Positions 1 through 14,100 of a stretch of DNA of 64,000 nt are shown piece by piece. A model generated the notes under the pieces. It did not search any database, was not told where the DNA came from, and saw nothing but the letters and a program-made list of their open reading frames with translations. This DNA comes from Sphaerolaimus hirsutus (taxonomy: Eukaryota; Nematoda; Chromadorea; Monhysterida; Sphaerolaimidae): NCBI GenBank assembly GCA_964036195.1, contig OZ038450.1, positions 17,052,701 through 17,116,700 of the forward strand, read 5' to 3'. A program made the position numbers and the translations under genes. Position 1 is the stretch's first letter. Each line of letters starts with the position of its first letter.

Positions 1-2
1 AC

Positions 3-2129
3 TGCGAATGTCATCCGGACACGAGGGACGTGCTGGCGGCGATCGGCTTGCCGCCGGGCAGGAAGTGCTCCCCGCTGGTGAACGAGTGCTCGCACGTGCT
101 GTTGAACGATTGCGACAAGGTCCAGGCGCGCTGCATCGACCTGCTCGATGGATACACGTGCGAGTGTAATGAGGTGAGATGTTTCAGCCGATTTGCGTTA
201 AAAATACCTAGTGTATATTTGGATGTGTGCGCTGGCTGCTCACCGATTCAAGGCATCTGTTCACGTTCTACTATATTTGCCCTATATTTTTTATATCTGT
301 GACGGTCTGAGAAATGAATGCATGAATTATCTAACTTGGGTTATGCTAGTGCAGAATAATGGCAAGCATTCACTAAATGAGCTACACTTACGAATGCTCC
401 GCTACAGTATCTATCATCCGTCAACCAACAAAAAATACAGCCCCATTTTTCTCAGGGTTCGCAAGACCTCTCACCAAATGTCTCGTCTCTTCCCGGCCGC
501 AAGTGCGCGCCCCGACTGAACGAGTGCGAGACGCAGTTGAACGACTGTTCCGCGTTCGCGGACTGCATCAATACAATCGATGGACACATTTGCCGGTGCA
601 AAGAGAACTATCATGATCACGATCCGCATAACCCTGGCAGGAGATGCTCGCTAAGTTCGTTTTGGGTTGAGTGCAAATGTGGAGAGTATTTAGTTACCTA
701 TGCATTTGTAAAATGAATGGAAATAATAATGGTATCGTGGCTAGTCGCTAATCTTGTCTTCTGTTCTCTTCTACTGCCAAAGTCTGCCCATCATTTCCTG
801 CTGTACCAGATAAATCCAATTTTTACCACAAAAAGCGCATAAACAATAAAACAACGCTAAACCCTCAGTAATCGACGAGTGCGCGGCTTCAAATTTGAAC
901 GACTGCTCGCGGTACGCCGACTGCATAGACACGCCGGGCGGCTACGAGTGCAGGTGCCGCCTGCCCTATTACGACGTGTCTCCGGATGCGACTAAGACCG
1001 GCCGCATGTGCAGGTAACAGTTGCCAGGTGCCACTTTCAAGTCCTGTAAAATGTAAAATGTCATGTAAACTGTTCAAAGTCATATAATGACAAACGAGTT
1101 TACTATTTTCCAGGCATTTTGACACTTTGCATGGCAATTGACATTTTTGCAGTGTCTGGGTGGGAGTGCCCCAATGTGCCATGTAAAATAACCAAAAAAT
1201 TTGGAATGAATGTAGGTTCAACGAGTGCACAAGGCCGGATATGAATACGTGTCTTGGGCGATTCGGTCAGCGTTGCGTAGACACCGATCAGGGATACGTT
1301 TGCGTTTGCGCCACTGGTTTTTATGACGCTGCTCCAGGTCAAGGGGTCGACAGAAATTGCCTCCGTTCGTTTAACTGGTGATAGAAATGTTGTGCCAGCT
1401 ATTGAATTTATCCGGTTATATCTCTCTGGAATCATCCAAATATTGCGTCCTGTCAAGTAACACATTTGACTAAATAATGTTAGATGATACATAGACCTAA
1501 TCGGTAAACTCTTTACAGGACATAAGAACATTTTCCATAGTATAGTAGCTTACAGGGTATTCAACTAACGTATTTTCTTGAATAATTCGCCTAAGCGGAA
1601 AAATTTTTCGTCAGACATTTTAAAGGGGACTATTCTTGTGGGGAATTATTCAAGGGGGTGAATTATTTTTCCTCTAAATAGTCAAGACTGTTCCTATCAA
1701 GGCGCTTCAAGAAAAATGCATTATTCCCTAAATAACAGGTCGTTTCTGTTCAAATTGGACAAAAGGAAATAAATGATATTTTATGTCTTAAAGGGGACTT
1801 ATTCAGGGGGATTTTTTTCCTCACTAGTCTACCGGGGGACTATTCAGGAGTGGAAATGTTTCAAGGGGGAATTATTCAGGCCAATATGGTAGTTATTTAT
1901 CTGAAATTGGTTTATCCATCTCCTTTTTATCCCACAGCACTGAGCACCTCAACCAGAGCGCCGCCCACCACGAGCACAACCAGGTTACCATCCCACTTGT
2001 TGCCGTGCGGCGCGGCGCTGTTCTGCCGTCGCGACTGGCTGGAAGTGTGCCGTCTCGGTACGACTGGCGCGGCCGAGTGCGTTTGCAGACACGGGTTTGG
2101 TAGACAGGCGAATGAGGGTCCTTGTGTTG
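3..2129 (+). CDS. EGF-module exons (exons 1-5 in window)
   Basis: Five exons (3-173, 456-654, 869-1013, 1216-1364, 1938-2129). They show repeated NEC/DEC...LNDC...C.D...GY.C.C signatures, for example NECSHVLLNDC in the first exon and DECAASNLNDC in the third. The N-D/E-C starts suggest calcium-binding EGF modules. The fifth exon opens with a Ser/Thr/Pro-rich linker and then a cysteine-rich EGF-like unit (FCR...EVC...CVC). Donors of exons 2 and 4 are GTTCGT and that of exon 5 is GTTAGT, unusual in having T at +3, but the phases demand them. Introns: 174-455, 655-868, 1014-1215, 1365-1937. Confidence 0.75.
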
Positions 2130-5100
2130 GTTAGTCATTTGGTCTGTAGACTCAACCCTCAGGAATAAAAAAATGTCCGTTTCGTTTAGAAAAGTCCACT
2201 TTGTTGCCCTTACAGAATCTGGGGCGCCGGTCTGGCTGCCAGTGGTCGTATCGCAGCGCGGCAACACTCCGCTGCTCTATGCGACCAATGTGCACGGAAA
2301 TCCTGAAGACCCTGTGACGCGCGACATCAATGCCGTTTTTATTCAAGGGGTTAGCCGTTTTGCATTTTGCGGGGTGCAGGCATCTGGGAATTGAGATACC
2401 GTATTACCTCGAATTATCCCCCCTTGAATTAACCCCCCCTCGAAATACCCCCCCTAAAATTTGGCTGAGGAAAAAATAAACCCCCCCCTCGAAATACCCC
2501 CCCCTAACATTGAGTGTAAAGAGAACGTACATGACAAATACCGCAGTTTGTGATCTATTTACAATGCAGAACACACGTTAAAACTGAAGATTGAGTGACG
2601 TTAGGGAAGGGTTTATGTGTATATACAGTTATATATACCTATAAAGACATATACATCTATGTAATTGTTCGATTTTTCTTTGTCCAAGTATGGGGAATTT
2701 CCGAAAATTTCTGGCGAAATAATAGACCCCCCCCTCGAATAAACCCCCCCTCGAATTATCCCCCCCCCCCTCAAATTTTGCTGGCGAAATAATAAACCCC
2801 CTGGGGGTATTTCGAGGTAATACGGTAGCTTTGTATCTGTTATACGTACAGTATTCACCATACACATGAGGGTGGTAACTCATATTTTACATGCCATTTG
2901 ACACTTTTCACGGTATGGGACGACCCCAAGCGTAGCACCTATTTTTTGTTTGTCTGGCTTGAATGGGTATCTTTGAATACATTCCCACTTAAAACAGGGG
3001 GATCTATTTAATGGGGAGTTATCATTTCCTCACTCGGCCAAGAGGGGGGAGGTATTAAATGGCAGGACGTATTTGCGTAGTGATTCTATAGGTAGAACTA
3101 GGTATATGTCCTCATTTATTGATGTATTGATAAATCTTCACTCAAATATCATCACATAAATAAATAGATCATCTCTCGCACACATTAAACCTCCCCAAAA
3201 CAGTTTCTGGAGCACATCTCCCGCACTTCACTGTCGCCGCACATGCTCGCCGCGTCGGTGGACTCGATCAAGCCGCCCGCCCTGTACAACTCTGGCACCA
3301 GCGGCGGGCTGCTGTTCAACGTGACTTTCGTGCCCACCGCCGACAGCCCCTATAGAAGTCAGTGCGCGCTGTATGGAGTGCTGCTGCAGAGTTTGAAGCA
3401 GCAGGGCGAGGTGTGTGCTGTGCGGCCTTGTTTTGAGTCTCGGGGGAATTTTTTGGGAGACTTATGTGACGGGGTTTTTTGAATCCAAGATAACTCCTCT
3501 GTCCGCTACAGGGAAACTGCGGGCAACTCAAATACACATCACTTCACTGCTGAGAGTATCTACAATAAGAATGAACTGTAGTTTGTAATTTTGTAATTTA
3601 CTAGCAGGATTCTCTCCGACCTTCGGTCGGGTTTTGTGGTTCTCTACAATTAATACCATTGGAGAAAATATGATACTTTAGTTAAGTTTGCCCACATGCT
3701 AGGCATGTGTTTTGAAATGCGGTATGTAATCTACCAACAATAACAAGACCAATACCAAAGATGCAATGTTTTGGAATGGATTTTTGTAAACTTCTGTAAA
3801 ATGGTTGGGCATGAAACTCGGTAGTAAAATGTAGACAGTTTGCGATTTGGTATGATGGTGTGCAGTGTGCATTCTGTGTGGTATAGGTTTTGTGATATGA
3901 TAGTGTGGTTTTTGCAAGGTGTCAAACTTTGTTGTAATCTTCAATTGGTTACATTTGTGCTTTGCTGTTCTTTTTGTGTTTGTAAATCCTTGTGGTATAA
4001 ATTGTAGAGAACCACAAAACCCAACTGAAGGTTGGAGAGAATCCTGCTATAGGTACCCACTACTCAGAGGCTTGCAAAAACTGACACCCCAATGGGGACC
4101 CCCCTCCAAATGGCACCCCCTGGGGAACCTCCCAAAAGTGGCACCCCCTGGGAACCGCCCAAAAATGGGACCCCCTAGGGCCCCACAAATATGGCACCCC
4201 CTGAGGACCACCAAAAAATGGCACCCCTTAGGGACCCCCCAAAAATGGCACCCCCTTGGGACCCCCCAAAAATAGCACCCCCTGGGGACCCCCCAAACAT
4301 GGCACCCCCTAGGAACCCCCACAAAAATGGCACCCCCTGGGGACCCACCCAAAGTTGGCTCCCCCTGGGGACTCTACAAAACCCAACTGAAGGTTGGAGA
4401 GAATCCTGCTATAGGTACCCACTTCTCAGAGGCTTGCAAAAACTTACACCCCAATGGGGACCCCCCTCCAAATGGCACCCCCCGGGGAACCCCCCAAAAG
4501 TGGCACCCCCTGGGAACCGCCCAAAAATGGGACCCCCTAGGGCCCCAGAAATATGGCACCCCCTGAGGACCACCAAAAAATGGCACCCCTTAGGGACCCC
4601 CCAAAAATGGCACCCCCTTGGGACCCCCCAAAAATAGCACCCCCTGGGGACCCCCCAAACATGGCACCCCCTAGGAACCCCCACAAAAATGGCACCCCCT
4701 GGGGACCCACCCAAAGTTGGCTCCCCCTGGGGACTCTCCAAAAATGGCACCCCCCTGGGGACCCCCCCCCCAAAATGGCACCCCCTATGGACCCCCCCCC
4801 GCAAAAAAAAATATAGCACCCCCTGAGGACCACCAAAAAATGGCACCCCTGGGGACCACCCAAAAAATGGCATCCCATGTGGACCCCCTTGAAATGGCAC
4901 CCCCATATGTACCTCCAGAAAATGGCACCCCCTGGAGACCCCCCAAAAATGGCACCCCATGGGGACCCCCTCTAAATCCTGTAAACATAGCCCCTAGTTT
5001 GGAAACTCCTGTAAACTCAGCCCCTAATTTGGAAAATGGTATGAATATTTCAAAAAATCACTATCATCAATCCACAAATGCATCAATTCACAATTTTCAA

Positions 5101-8100
5101 TTTTTTAGCCCCAGGGGTTAGACTTAAAAAGTTATGGTAATGTAGAGTAGAAATGGAGTGCACATTTCAAATCACTGCAATAAAAAACCCACAAATGCAT
5201 CATTTCACAAATTGAAAGTTTTTGTGCCCAGGGGTTCATTATCAGGGTTTTAGTAATGTGGTGTCAAAATGGAGTGCATATTTGAAATCGCTACAATCAG
5301 AAACCCACAAACACATCATTTCATGATTTGAAAATTTTTGGCCCTGGGGGTTCATTTTCAGGGTTATGGTAATGTAGTGTCAAAATGAAGTGCATATTTC
5401 AAATCAAGGCAATCAAAAAGCCACAAATGCATCATTTCACAATTTCTAATTTATTAGCCCCATGGGTTCAATTTAAGGCTTACAGTAATGTAGAGTTGAA
5501 ATTGAGTCATTTCAAATCAGTGCAATTAGAAACCTGCAAAATGCATCATTTCACAATAAGAAATTTTTGGGTCTAGGGGTTCAATTTCAGGGTTTTAGTA
5601 ATGTAGTGTCAAAATGGAGTGCATATTTGAAATCACTACAATCAGAAACCCACAAATGCATCATTTTATGATTTGAAAGTTTTTGGCTTAGGGGGTTCAT
5701 TTTTATGGTTATGGTAATGTAGTGTCAAAATGAAGTGCATATTTCAAATGAGTGAAATCAGAAACCTGAAAATTTATGATTTCACAAATTGAAAGTTTTT
5801 GGCTCCAGAGGTTCATTTTCAGGGTTATGGTTATGTAGTTTTCAGGGTTATGTAGTGTCAAAATGGATTGCATATTTCAAATCAGTGAAATTAGAAACCC
5901 ACATCAAATCATTTCACAATTTCTAATTTTTTAAGCCCTGGGCATATTTGAAATTGCTACACTCAGAAACCCACAAATCCATCATTTTATGGTTTGAAAG
6001 TTTTTGGCCCAGGGGGTTCATTTTTAGGGTTATGGTAATGTAGTTTCAAAATGAAGTGCATATTTCAAATGAGTGCTATCAGAAACCCGAAAATGCATCA
6101 TTTCTCAAATTGAAAGTATTTGGCCCCATGGGTTCATTTTTAGGGTTATGGTAATGTAGTGTCAAAATGGAGTGCATATATCAAATTGGTGCAATCAGAG
6201 ACCCAAATTTGAAATCAGTGCAATCAGAAACCCAAAAATGAATGATTTCACAAATTGAAATTTTTTGGCTCCAGAGGTTCATTTTCAGGGTTTATGGTTA
6301 TGTAGTTTTCAGGGTTATGTAGTGTCAAAACAGAGTGCATATTTCAAATCAGTGCAATTAGAAACCCACATTGGATCATTTCACAATTTCTAATTTTTTA
6401 AGCGCTGGGCATATTTGAAATTGCTACACTCAGAAACCCACAAATCCATCATTTTATGGTTTGAAAGTTTTTGGCTCCAGAGGTTCATTTTCAGGGTTAT
6501 GGTTATGTAGTTTTCAGGGTTATGTAGTGTCAAAACAGAGTGCATATTTCAAATCAGTGCAATTAGAAACCCACATTGAATCATTTCACAATTTCTAATT
6601 TTTTAAGCCCTGGGCATATTTGAAATCACTACACTCAGAAACCCACAAATCCATCATTTTATGGTTTGAAAGTTTTTGGCCCAGGGGGTTCATTTTAGGG
6701 TTATGGTAATGTAGTGTCAAAATGAAGTGCATATTTCAAATGAGTGCAATCAGAAACCTGAAAATGCATCATTTCTCAAATTGAAAGTATTTAACCCCAT
6801 GGGTCCATTTTGAGGGTTATGGTAATGTAGTGTCAAAATGGAGTGCATGTATCAAATCAGTGCAATCAGAAACCCAAATTTGAAATCAGTGCAATCAGAA
6901 ACCCAAAAATGCATCATTTCACAAATTGAAAGTTTTTGGCCCCAGTGGTTCATTTTCAGGGTTATGGTAATGTAGTGTCAAAATGAAGTGCATATTTCAA
7001 ATCAAGGCAATCAAAAAGCCACAAATGCATCATTTCACAATTTCTAATTTATTAGCCCCATGGGTTCAATTTAAGGCTTACAGTAATGTAGAGTTGAAAT
7101 TGAGTCATTTCAAATCAGTGCAATTAGAAACCTGCAAAATGCATCATTTCACAATAAGAAATTTTTGGGTCTAGGGGTTCAATTTCAGGGTTTTAGTAAT
7201 GTAGTGTCAAAATGGAGTGCATATTTGAAATCACTACAATCAGAAACCCACAAATGCATCATTTTATGATTTGAAAGTTTTTGGCTTAGGGGGTTCATTT
7301 TTATGGTTATGGTAATGTAGTGTCAAAATGAAGTGCATATTTCAAATGAGTGAAATCAGAAACCTGAAAATTTATGATTTCACAAATTGAAAGTTTTTGG
7401 CTCCAGAGGTTCATTTTCTGGGTTATGGTTATGTAGTTTTCAGGGTTATGTAGTGTCAAAATGGATTGCATATTTCAAATCAGTGAAATTAGAAACCCAC
7501 ATCAAATCATTTCACAATTTCTAATTTTTTAAGCCCTGGGCATATTTGAAATTGCTACACTCAGAAACCCACAAATCCATCATTTTATGGTTTGAAAGTT
7601 TTTGGCCCAGGGGGTTCATTTTTAGGGTTATGGTAATGTAGTTTCAAAATGAAGTGCATATTTCAAATGAGTGCTATCAGAAACCCGAAAATGCATCATT
7701 TCTCAAATTGAAAGTATTTGGCCCCATGGGTTATTTTTAGGGTTATGGTAATGTAGTGTCAAAATGGAGTGCATATATCAAATTGGTGCAATCAGAGACC
7801 CAAATTTGAAATCAGTGCAATCAGAAACCCAAAAATGAATGATTTCACAAATTGAAATTTTTTGGCTCCAGAGGTTCATTTTCAGGGTTATGGTTATGTA
7901 GTTTTCAGGGTTATGTAGTGTCAAAACAGAGTGCATATTTCAAATCAGTGCAATTAGAAACCCACATTGGATCATTTCACAATTTCTAATTTTTTAAGCC
8001 CTGGGCATATTTGAAATTGCTACACTCAGAAACCCACAAATCCATCATTTTATGGTTTGAAAGTTTTTGGCCCAGGGGGTTCATTTTAGGGTTATGGTAA

Positions 8101-11100
8101 TGTAGTGTCAAAATGAAGTGCATATTTCAAATGAGTGCTATCAGAAACCCGAAAATGCATCATTTCTCAAATTGAAAGTATTTGGCCCCATGGGTTCATT
8201 TTTAGGGTTATGGTAATGTAGTGTCAAAATGGAGTGCATATATCAAATTGGTGCAATCAGAGACCCAAATTTGAAATCAGTGCAATCAGAAACCCAAAAA
8301 TGAATGATTTCACAAATTGAAAGTTTTTGGCTCCAGAGGTTCATTTTCAGGGTTATGGTTATGTAGTTTTCAGGGTTATGTAGTGTCAAAACAGAGTGCA
8401 TATTTCAAATCAGTGCAATTAGAAACCCACATTGAATCATTTCACAATTTCTAATTTTTTAAGCCCTGGGCATATTTGAAATCGCTACACTCAGAAACCC
8501 ACAAATCCATCATTTTATGGTTTGAAAGTTTTTGGCCCAGGGGGTTCATTTTAGGGTTATGGTAATGTAGTGTCAAAATGAAGTGCATATTTCAAATGAG
8601 TGCAATCAGAAACCTGAAAATGCATCATTTCTCAAATTGAAAGTATTTAACCCCATGGGTCCATTTTGAGGGTTATGGTAATGTAGTGTCAAAATGGAGT
8701 GCATGTATCAAATCAGTGCAATCAGAAACCCAAATTTGAAATCAGTGCAATCAGAAACCCAAAAATGCATCATTTCACAAATTGAAAGTTTTTGGCCCCA
8801 GTGGTTCATTTTCAGGGTTATGGTAATGTAGTGTCAAAATGAAGTGCATATTTCAAATGAGTGGAATCAGAAACCCGAATTGCATCATTTCTCAAATTGA
8901 AAGTATTTGGCCCCATGGGTTCATTAACGGGTTATGGTAATGTAATGTAAATGGAGTGCATATATCAAATTGGTGCAATCAGAAACCTAAATTTGAAATC
9001 AGTGCAATCAGAAACCCAAACATGAATGATTTCACAAATTGAAAGTTTTTGGCTCCAGAGGTTCATTTTCAGGGTTATGGTTATGTAGTTTTCAGGGTTA
9101 TGTAGTGTCAAAACAGAGTGCATATTTCAAATCAGTGCAATTAGAAACCCACATTGAATCATTTCACAATTTCTAATTTTTTAAGCCCTGGGCATATTTG
9201 AAATCGCTACACTCAGAAACCCACAAATCCATCATTTTATGGTTTGAAAGTTTTTGGCCCAGGGGGTTCATTTTAGGGTTATGGTAATGTAGTGTCAAAA
9301 TGAAGTGCATATTTCAAATGAGTGCAATCAGAAACCTGAAAATGCATCATTTCTCAAATTGAAAGTATTTAACCCCATGGGTCCATTTTGAGGGTTATGG
9401 TAATGTAGTGTCAAAATGGAGTGCATGTATCAAATCAGTGCAATCAGAAACCCAAATTTGAAATCAGTGCAATCAGAAACCCAAAAATGCATCATTTCAC
9501 AAATTGAAAGTTTTTGGCCCCAGTGGTTCATTTTCAGGGTTATGGTAATGTAGTGTCAAAATGAAGTGCATATTTCAAATGAGTGGAATCAGAAACCCGA
9601 AAATGCATCATTTCTCAAATTGAAAGTATTTGGCCCCATGGGTTCATTAACGGGTTATGGTAATGTAGTGTCAATGGAGTGCATATATCAAATCAGTGCA
9701 ATCAGAAACCTAAATTTGAAATCAGTGCAATCAGAAACCCAAAATTGCATCATTTCACAAATTGAAAGATTTTGGTACCAGTGGTTCATTTTCAGGGTTA
9801 TGGTAATGTAGTGTCAAAATGGAGTGCATTATATATCAAATCAGTGCAATTAGAAACCCACAATGCATCATTTCACAATTTGAAAGTTTTGGCCCCATTT
9901 TGGGTTCAATTTCAGGGTTATTGTAATGTACTGTCAGAATGGAGTGCATATTTCAAATCATTGTAATCAGTAACCCACAAATGCATTATATCACAATTTA
10001 TATTTTTTAGCCCCGGGGGCCTCACTTAAGGATTATGGTAATGTTATTGTTAACTCCCATAAACTCAGCCCCTAATTTGGCAAACACCCATCAACTCAAC
10101 TCCCATAAACTCGGCCTCTAATTTGTGAACTTGTGTCAACAGCCCCTTATTTTTAAACTTCTGTCAACTCAACCCTAATTTATAAACACCCATCAACTCA
10201 ACCCTGAATTGTAAACTCAGCCCCTAAAAACTCAAGTCAACCCCCTATACATGTGCAATTGCATTCTTGGGAAGCAACTTTGCCATCTACTAACCCTGTT
10301 TGTCAAGATTGTGGATCGTGTTTGTAAAGGGCATTTGTACTAATAAATAGTGACTGCATTGTGTGCAAAAACACACACGAATTGGGCACAATGAGGCCTG
10401 CGATTGTGCCTCCTATCTTTTGCATTGAAGCATCCTTAGCGTGCAGTTCTCTCGAAATTGTATAGGTGGAGATATTATATCGGGTTATGGCTTTATGCCT
10501 TGACCTTGACCTTGACAATTAGAACTTTGATCAGCTTGGCGGCAGCGGTCTGCGAGTGGGCGACTGGCAAATGGACGTGTGCGCGCCGCCGCCGCCCAAA
10601 TGCGGCCAGTCGGTGTGCCAGCGCAAGTTGGCAGAAGTGTGCAGCCACGCGGCCGGCGTGTGCATGTGCCCCGGTGGATACAAGCGGAGACACTACGATG
10701 AAGTGTGCAAACGTTGGTGCATTTGCTTGTTGTTTTACTGAATTGTGGTGATTTTGATTGATTGATTGATCCTACTTTGACCATTTTTAACCGATGAGAT
10801 GGTGTCAAAGTTTTTTTTGCATTCATTTGTGGGCACGTTTTCCTCCCAGAGACTCTGTGAAATGCAAAATATCGGACCAATTTGTCAAAAATGTCACATG
10901 AAAATACAGTGAAAAATGAATGAATCGTCAATGTGAAAATGTTTGAAAAATGTATACATCTACCTTTTAGAAAATGTATAAATGTATAAACATTTTACAT
11001 TTTATTGCACATTTTACATAACATTCTTTATGGTCTGGTAAATCCACCCGGGTGTTTTCGAATTTTGAGGTGCAGGTGATATTGGTTTACTCAGCAGAAA

Positions 11101-14100
11101 TTCCAAACGTGGACAAATGAATAGGTGTACGCAAGTGAAATTGCATATAGATGACAAGTTTTGTCCCTTATAAGTTTACTTGTGCAACCAAGTTTTCTCG
11201 TAATTTACAGTTTCCTTGTCACCTAAATATTGTCAACGTGAGTTGATTGTGATCGAAAAATCAAAGAATTTGGCACAGTGATTGAAACTACATTGTCACA
11301 GAAAATGTATGTTTTTGTTTAAGTCATTCAAATCTTCACTTCCAAACGTTCAGGTGCCGTGGGCATCCCCATGTCCATCTTGGTGGAGAGACGGGGCAGC
11401 ACTTCCCTCCAGTTCTACCCGGAGCTGAACGACCCCACCAAATTGGGCAGCAAACAGCTGGCCGACTTGTTCTTGTCCGGCCTGCGCCAGAGTTATGGTG
11501 CCACTCGTTTCGCACCGTCATTTGTCAATGTCGAGGTTGGTATTTTTTATACTAATTTTGTGTGTTTTTTTGTGGAAAATTTTTAAATGGAACTAAAAGT
11601 GTGCTTGTCATTGTGACATTTGAGATCCCAATTAGCTATTTCTATCTGATTGGTTCTGATTCTGATTTTTTCTTCTTCTGATTTTCTTCATTTTCGCAGC
11701 TCAACACAATCGAGGATCCAACGAGCATAAACTCATCCTGGCACGGAGGCGCAGTGTTCACTTTTACCACATATTTTGAGCCGAATGCGGTGCGCCGGCC
11801 TTCTGATGCTTGGGATGAATTAGTCTCTGCTACCGCTGCAAATTCACATGAACTTGGTTCGACCAACTTGTTCCTCAAGCCGGAACAAGTGAGTTCCTTC
11901 AGTGCCTGTTTCCGGACAAATTGCGATGCCACAGCGATCTGTACGCCGTCTAGTGGCAATAGCGGTTCGTTTGACTTTCAGCTACATACCTATCGACTTT
12001 GATTAATTGTGTCAATATACCTTCTACGTCAAGGTTACACATGTACCTGCCCTGATGATTTCACTGATCTCAACCCAGAGTTGCCTGGCACCAAATGTCA
12101 GTCAAAGTATAATGTGAATGAGTGTATAATTGGACCAAATGATTGCGACCCCTCTTTTGCTCGATGTGTTAACTTACCGTATTTGTATGAGTGCCAGTGT
12201 TCACCTGGATTCAAGGTGGGTTGTACTATTTCCCCATTTTTTATGTTTTGAATTTGCCATTTTTGCAATTGGTGCCAATATTTGCAGTGTAACAACTGGT
12301 GAGGTGATCAGTTTTGCCGTGGGTGCTGTTAACTGGCTCCAATCTGGCCATTCTTGCATCATTTCAACTTGTCAAGGTGACAAGAAAAGTGATAAGTGTT
12401 CAGAAAAGTTGTAGGCAGCTTTTAAATTTTAATATCTTTAATTTTAATTTTAAGTGACACATTTAGAAATAAACTGGTCGCTTATAAGCCCACGCGTTTT
12501 CATGCTATTTCACTGAACTGAGCTTTTTGAAACCAGTTATCACTTTTCTTGTCACATGAAATCGCGCGTAGTTGTCCCTCAGTGCACACCAGAAGATAAC
12601 TGACATGATAACATGACACTGCCCAAATAGATCTGTTCACATGCCCCCGCAGGACGCCAACCCAACTGGGCGCAAGGGCACGAGCTGCGTGCGCGACCTG
12701 TGCTACGAGGAACTCACGTGCCCGAAAAATTCCACGTGCAGCACCGGGCTCAATGGCGCTCCCTTCTGCACCTGTTTGGATGGGTTTGTCGACATCAGGA
12801 GGGCTGGAAAAAGCGTACTGCTCACTGCTGGCTTGGAAAATGCATGGTTTGAGTTTTCAACATGATTTTTAAAGAAACTTATTACGATATTATTTTCATG
12901 TCTACCCAGGTGCTTGGCAGCGAGAGATGTGGATGAATGTGCCCTTGGTCTCAATGATTGTTCAGCGGCAGCAGAATGCACCGATCTAGAGTTTGGCTTC
13001 TCATGCCGTTGCCCCTACGGCTTCAGTGACCCACTGCAGGGTGACATTGTATTAGGGGGTCGCTTGTGTTCAGCCCCCCTTTGTGACAGATGCAACGCGA
13101 GGGGTGACTGTGTCACTGACTTGGAAAGTAAAAGGATCGTGTGCAAATGTCACATGGATTTTAGTGGGGATTTTTGCGAAGTTGCCGCTGCTGGTTTGTT
13201 TTTATTGTTAATTTTTCTTTCAAGACAATCGAAATAATGTACCGTACTTCCTCGAAATAAGTGAGTGAAATTTTGAGGTTGGGCGTATTTCGAAGGGGGG
13301 CTTATTCGAGGGGGGTTTATTATTTCGACAAATTCATGCTAACGAATACGCTTTTACATACCCGAAACTAGTAATAAATGTGGGAAAATAGACTACGTAT
13401 ATTGGGAAATATAAACGTAACGTATAAACTTAGAGGGGGTAATTCAAGGGGGGTATTTCGATGAAATACGGAATTTAAAAACTTTTTGAGACATTTGAAC
13501 TGGCAGCCAATTCAAATCATACAAATATCCCTGCACATAACATGAAACCACGGCCACCCGCGCAGGCGCCTTCACCCGCCTCTACGTTCTCATAATCCTG
13601 GCGACAATCTTCCTCCTGTGCGCTCTAACATGCTGCTGTTTTCTGTGCTGCCGCGCCATGTGCATGGTGGACCGCAGGGCCGCCCTGCTGCAATGGTACC
13701 ACCGGCCGTTGCACATGCTGCGCTACGCGGTCGCCAGCAGCGGCATCGTGACCACCAGCGTGGACAACAGCGGCATGTCGTCGCTGGTCACCGCCAGCAC
13801 CGCTGTCACTCCCAGCAGGATGGTGAGTGGCCTTTTTAATTGTGTTTTGGGTATTTGTTTGCACCGTTTTTGGTGATGATGAGGAGATTCCGGTGTTAGG
13901 GCAGGGACCAATCTTAGATCCTGTAAAATGTCAAATGTCATGCAATGTGTCAAGCGTAACGTAAAATGCCCTGTAAGGCCGTTCACGCGTATTTTTCGTG
14001 ACCACAATGACAAAACTTGAAAAGTGAAGTGTAAATTTCCATATTCATGTGAAAATGTTGTGAAGGATAACTATATACCAGAGCAACAGCTGGAAATCGT

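Noticed and set aside
3482-3560. Possible extra exon of the receptor after 3410
   Set aside because: It reaches a stop quickly and does not continue the SEA module, while the exon at 10535 joins in phase and completes it.
4047-4988. Several long open frames in the CCCC-rich array on both strands
   Set aside because: They are periodic translations of a 27-bp tandem repeat, open in many frames at once, so there is no sign of a gene.
5385-7174. Two identical 63-codon frames at 5385 and 6983
   Set aside because: They are the same satellite segment duplicated in a higher-order repeat and not protein genes.
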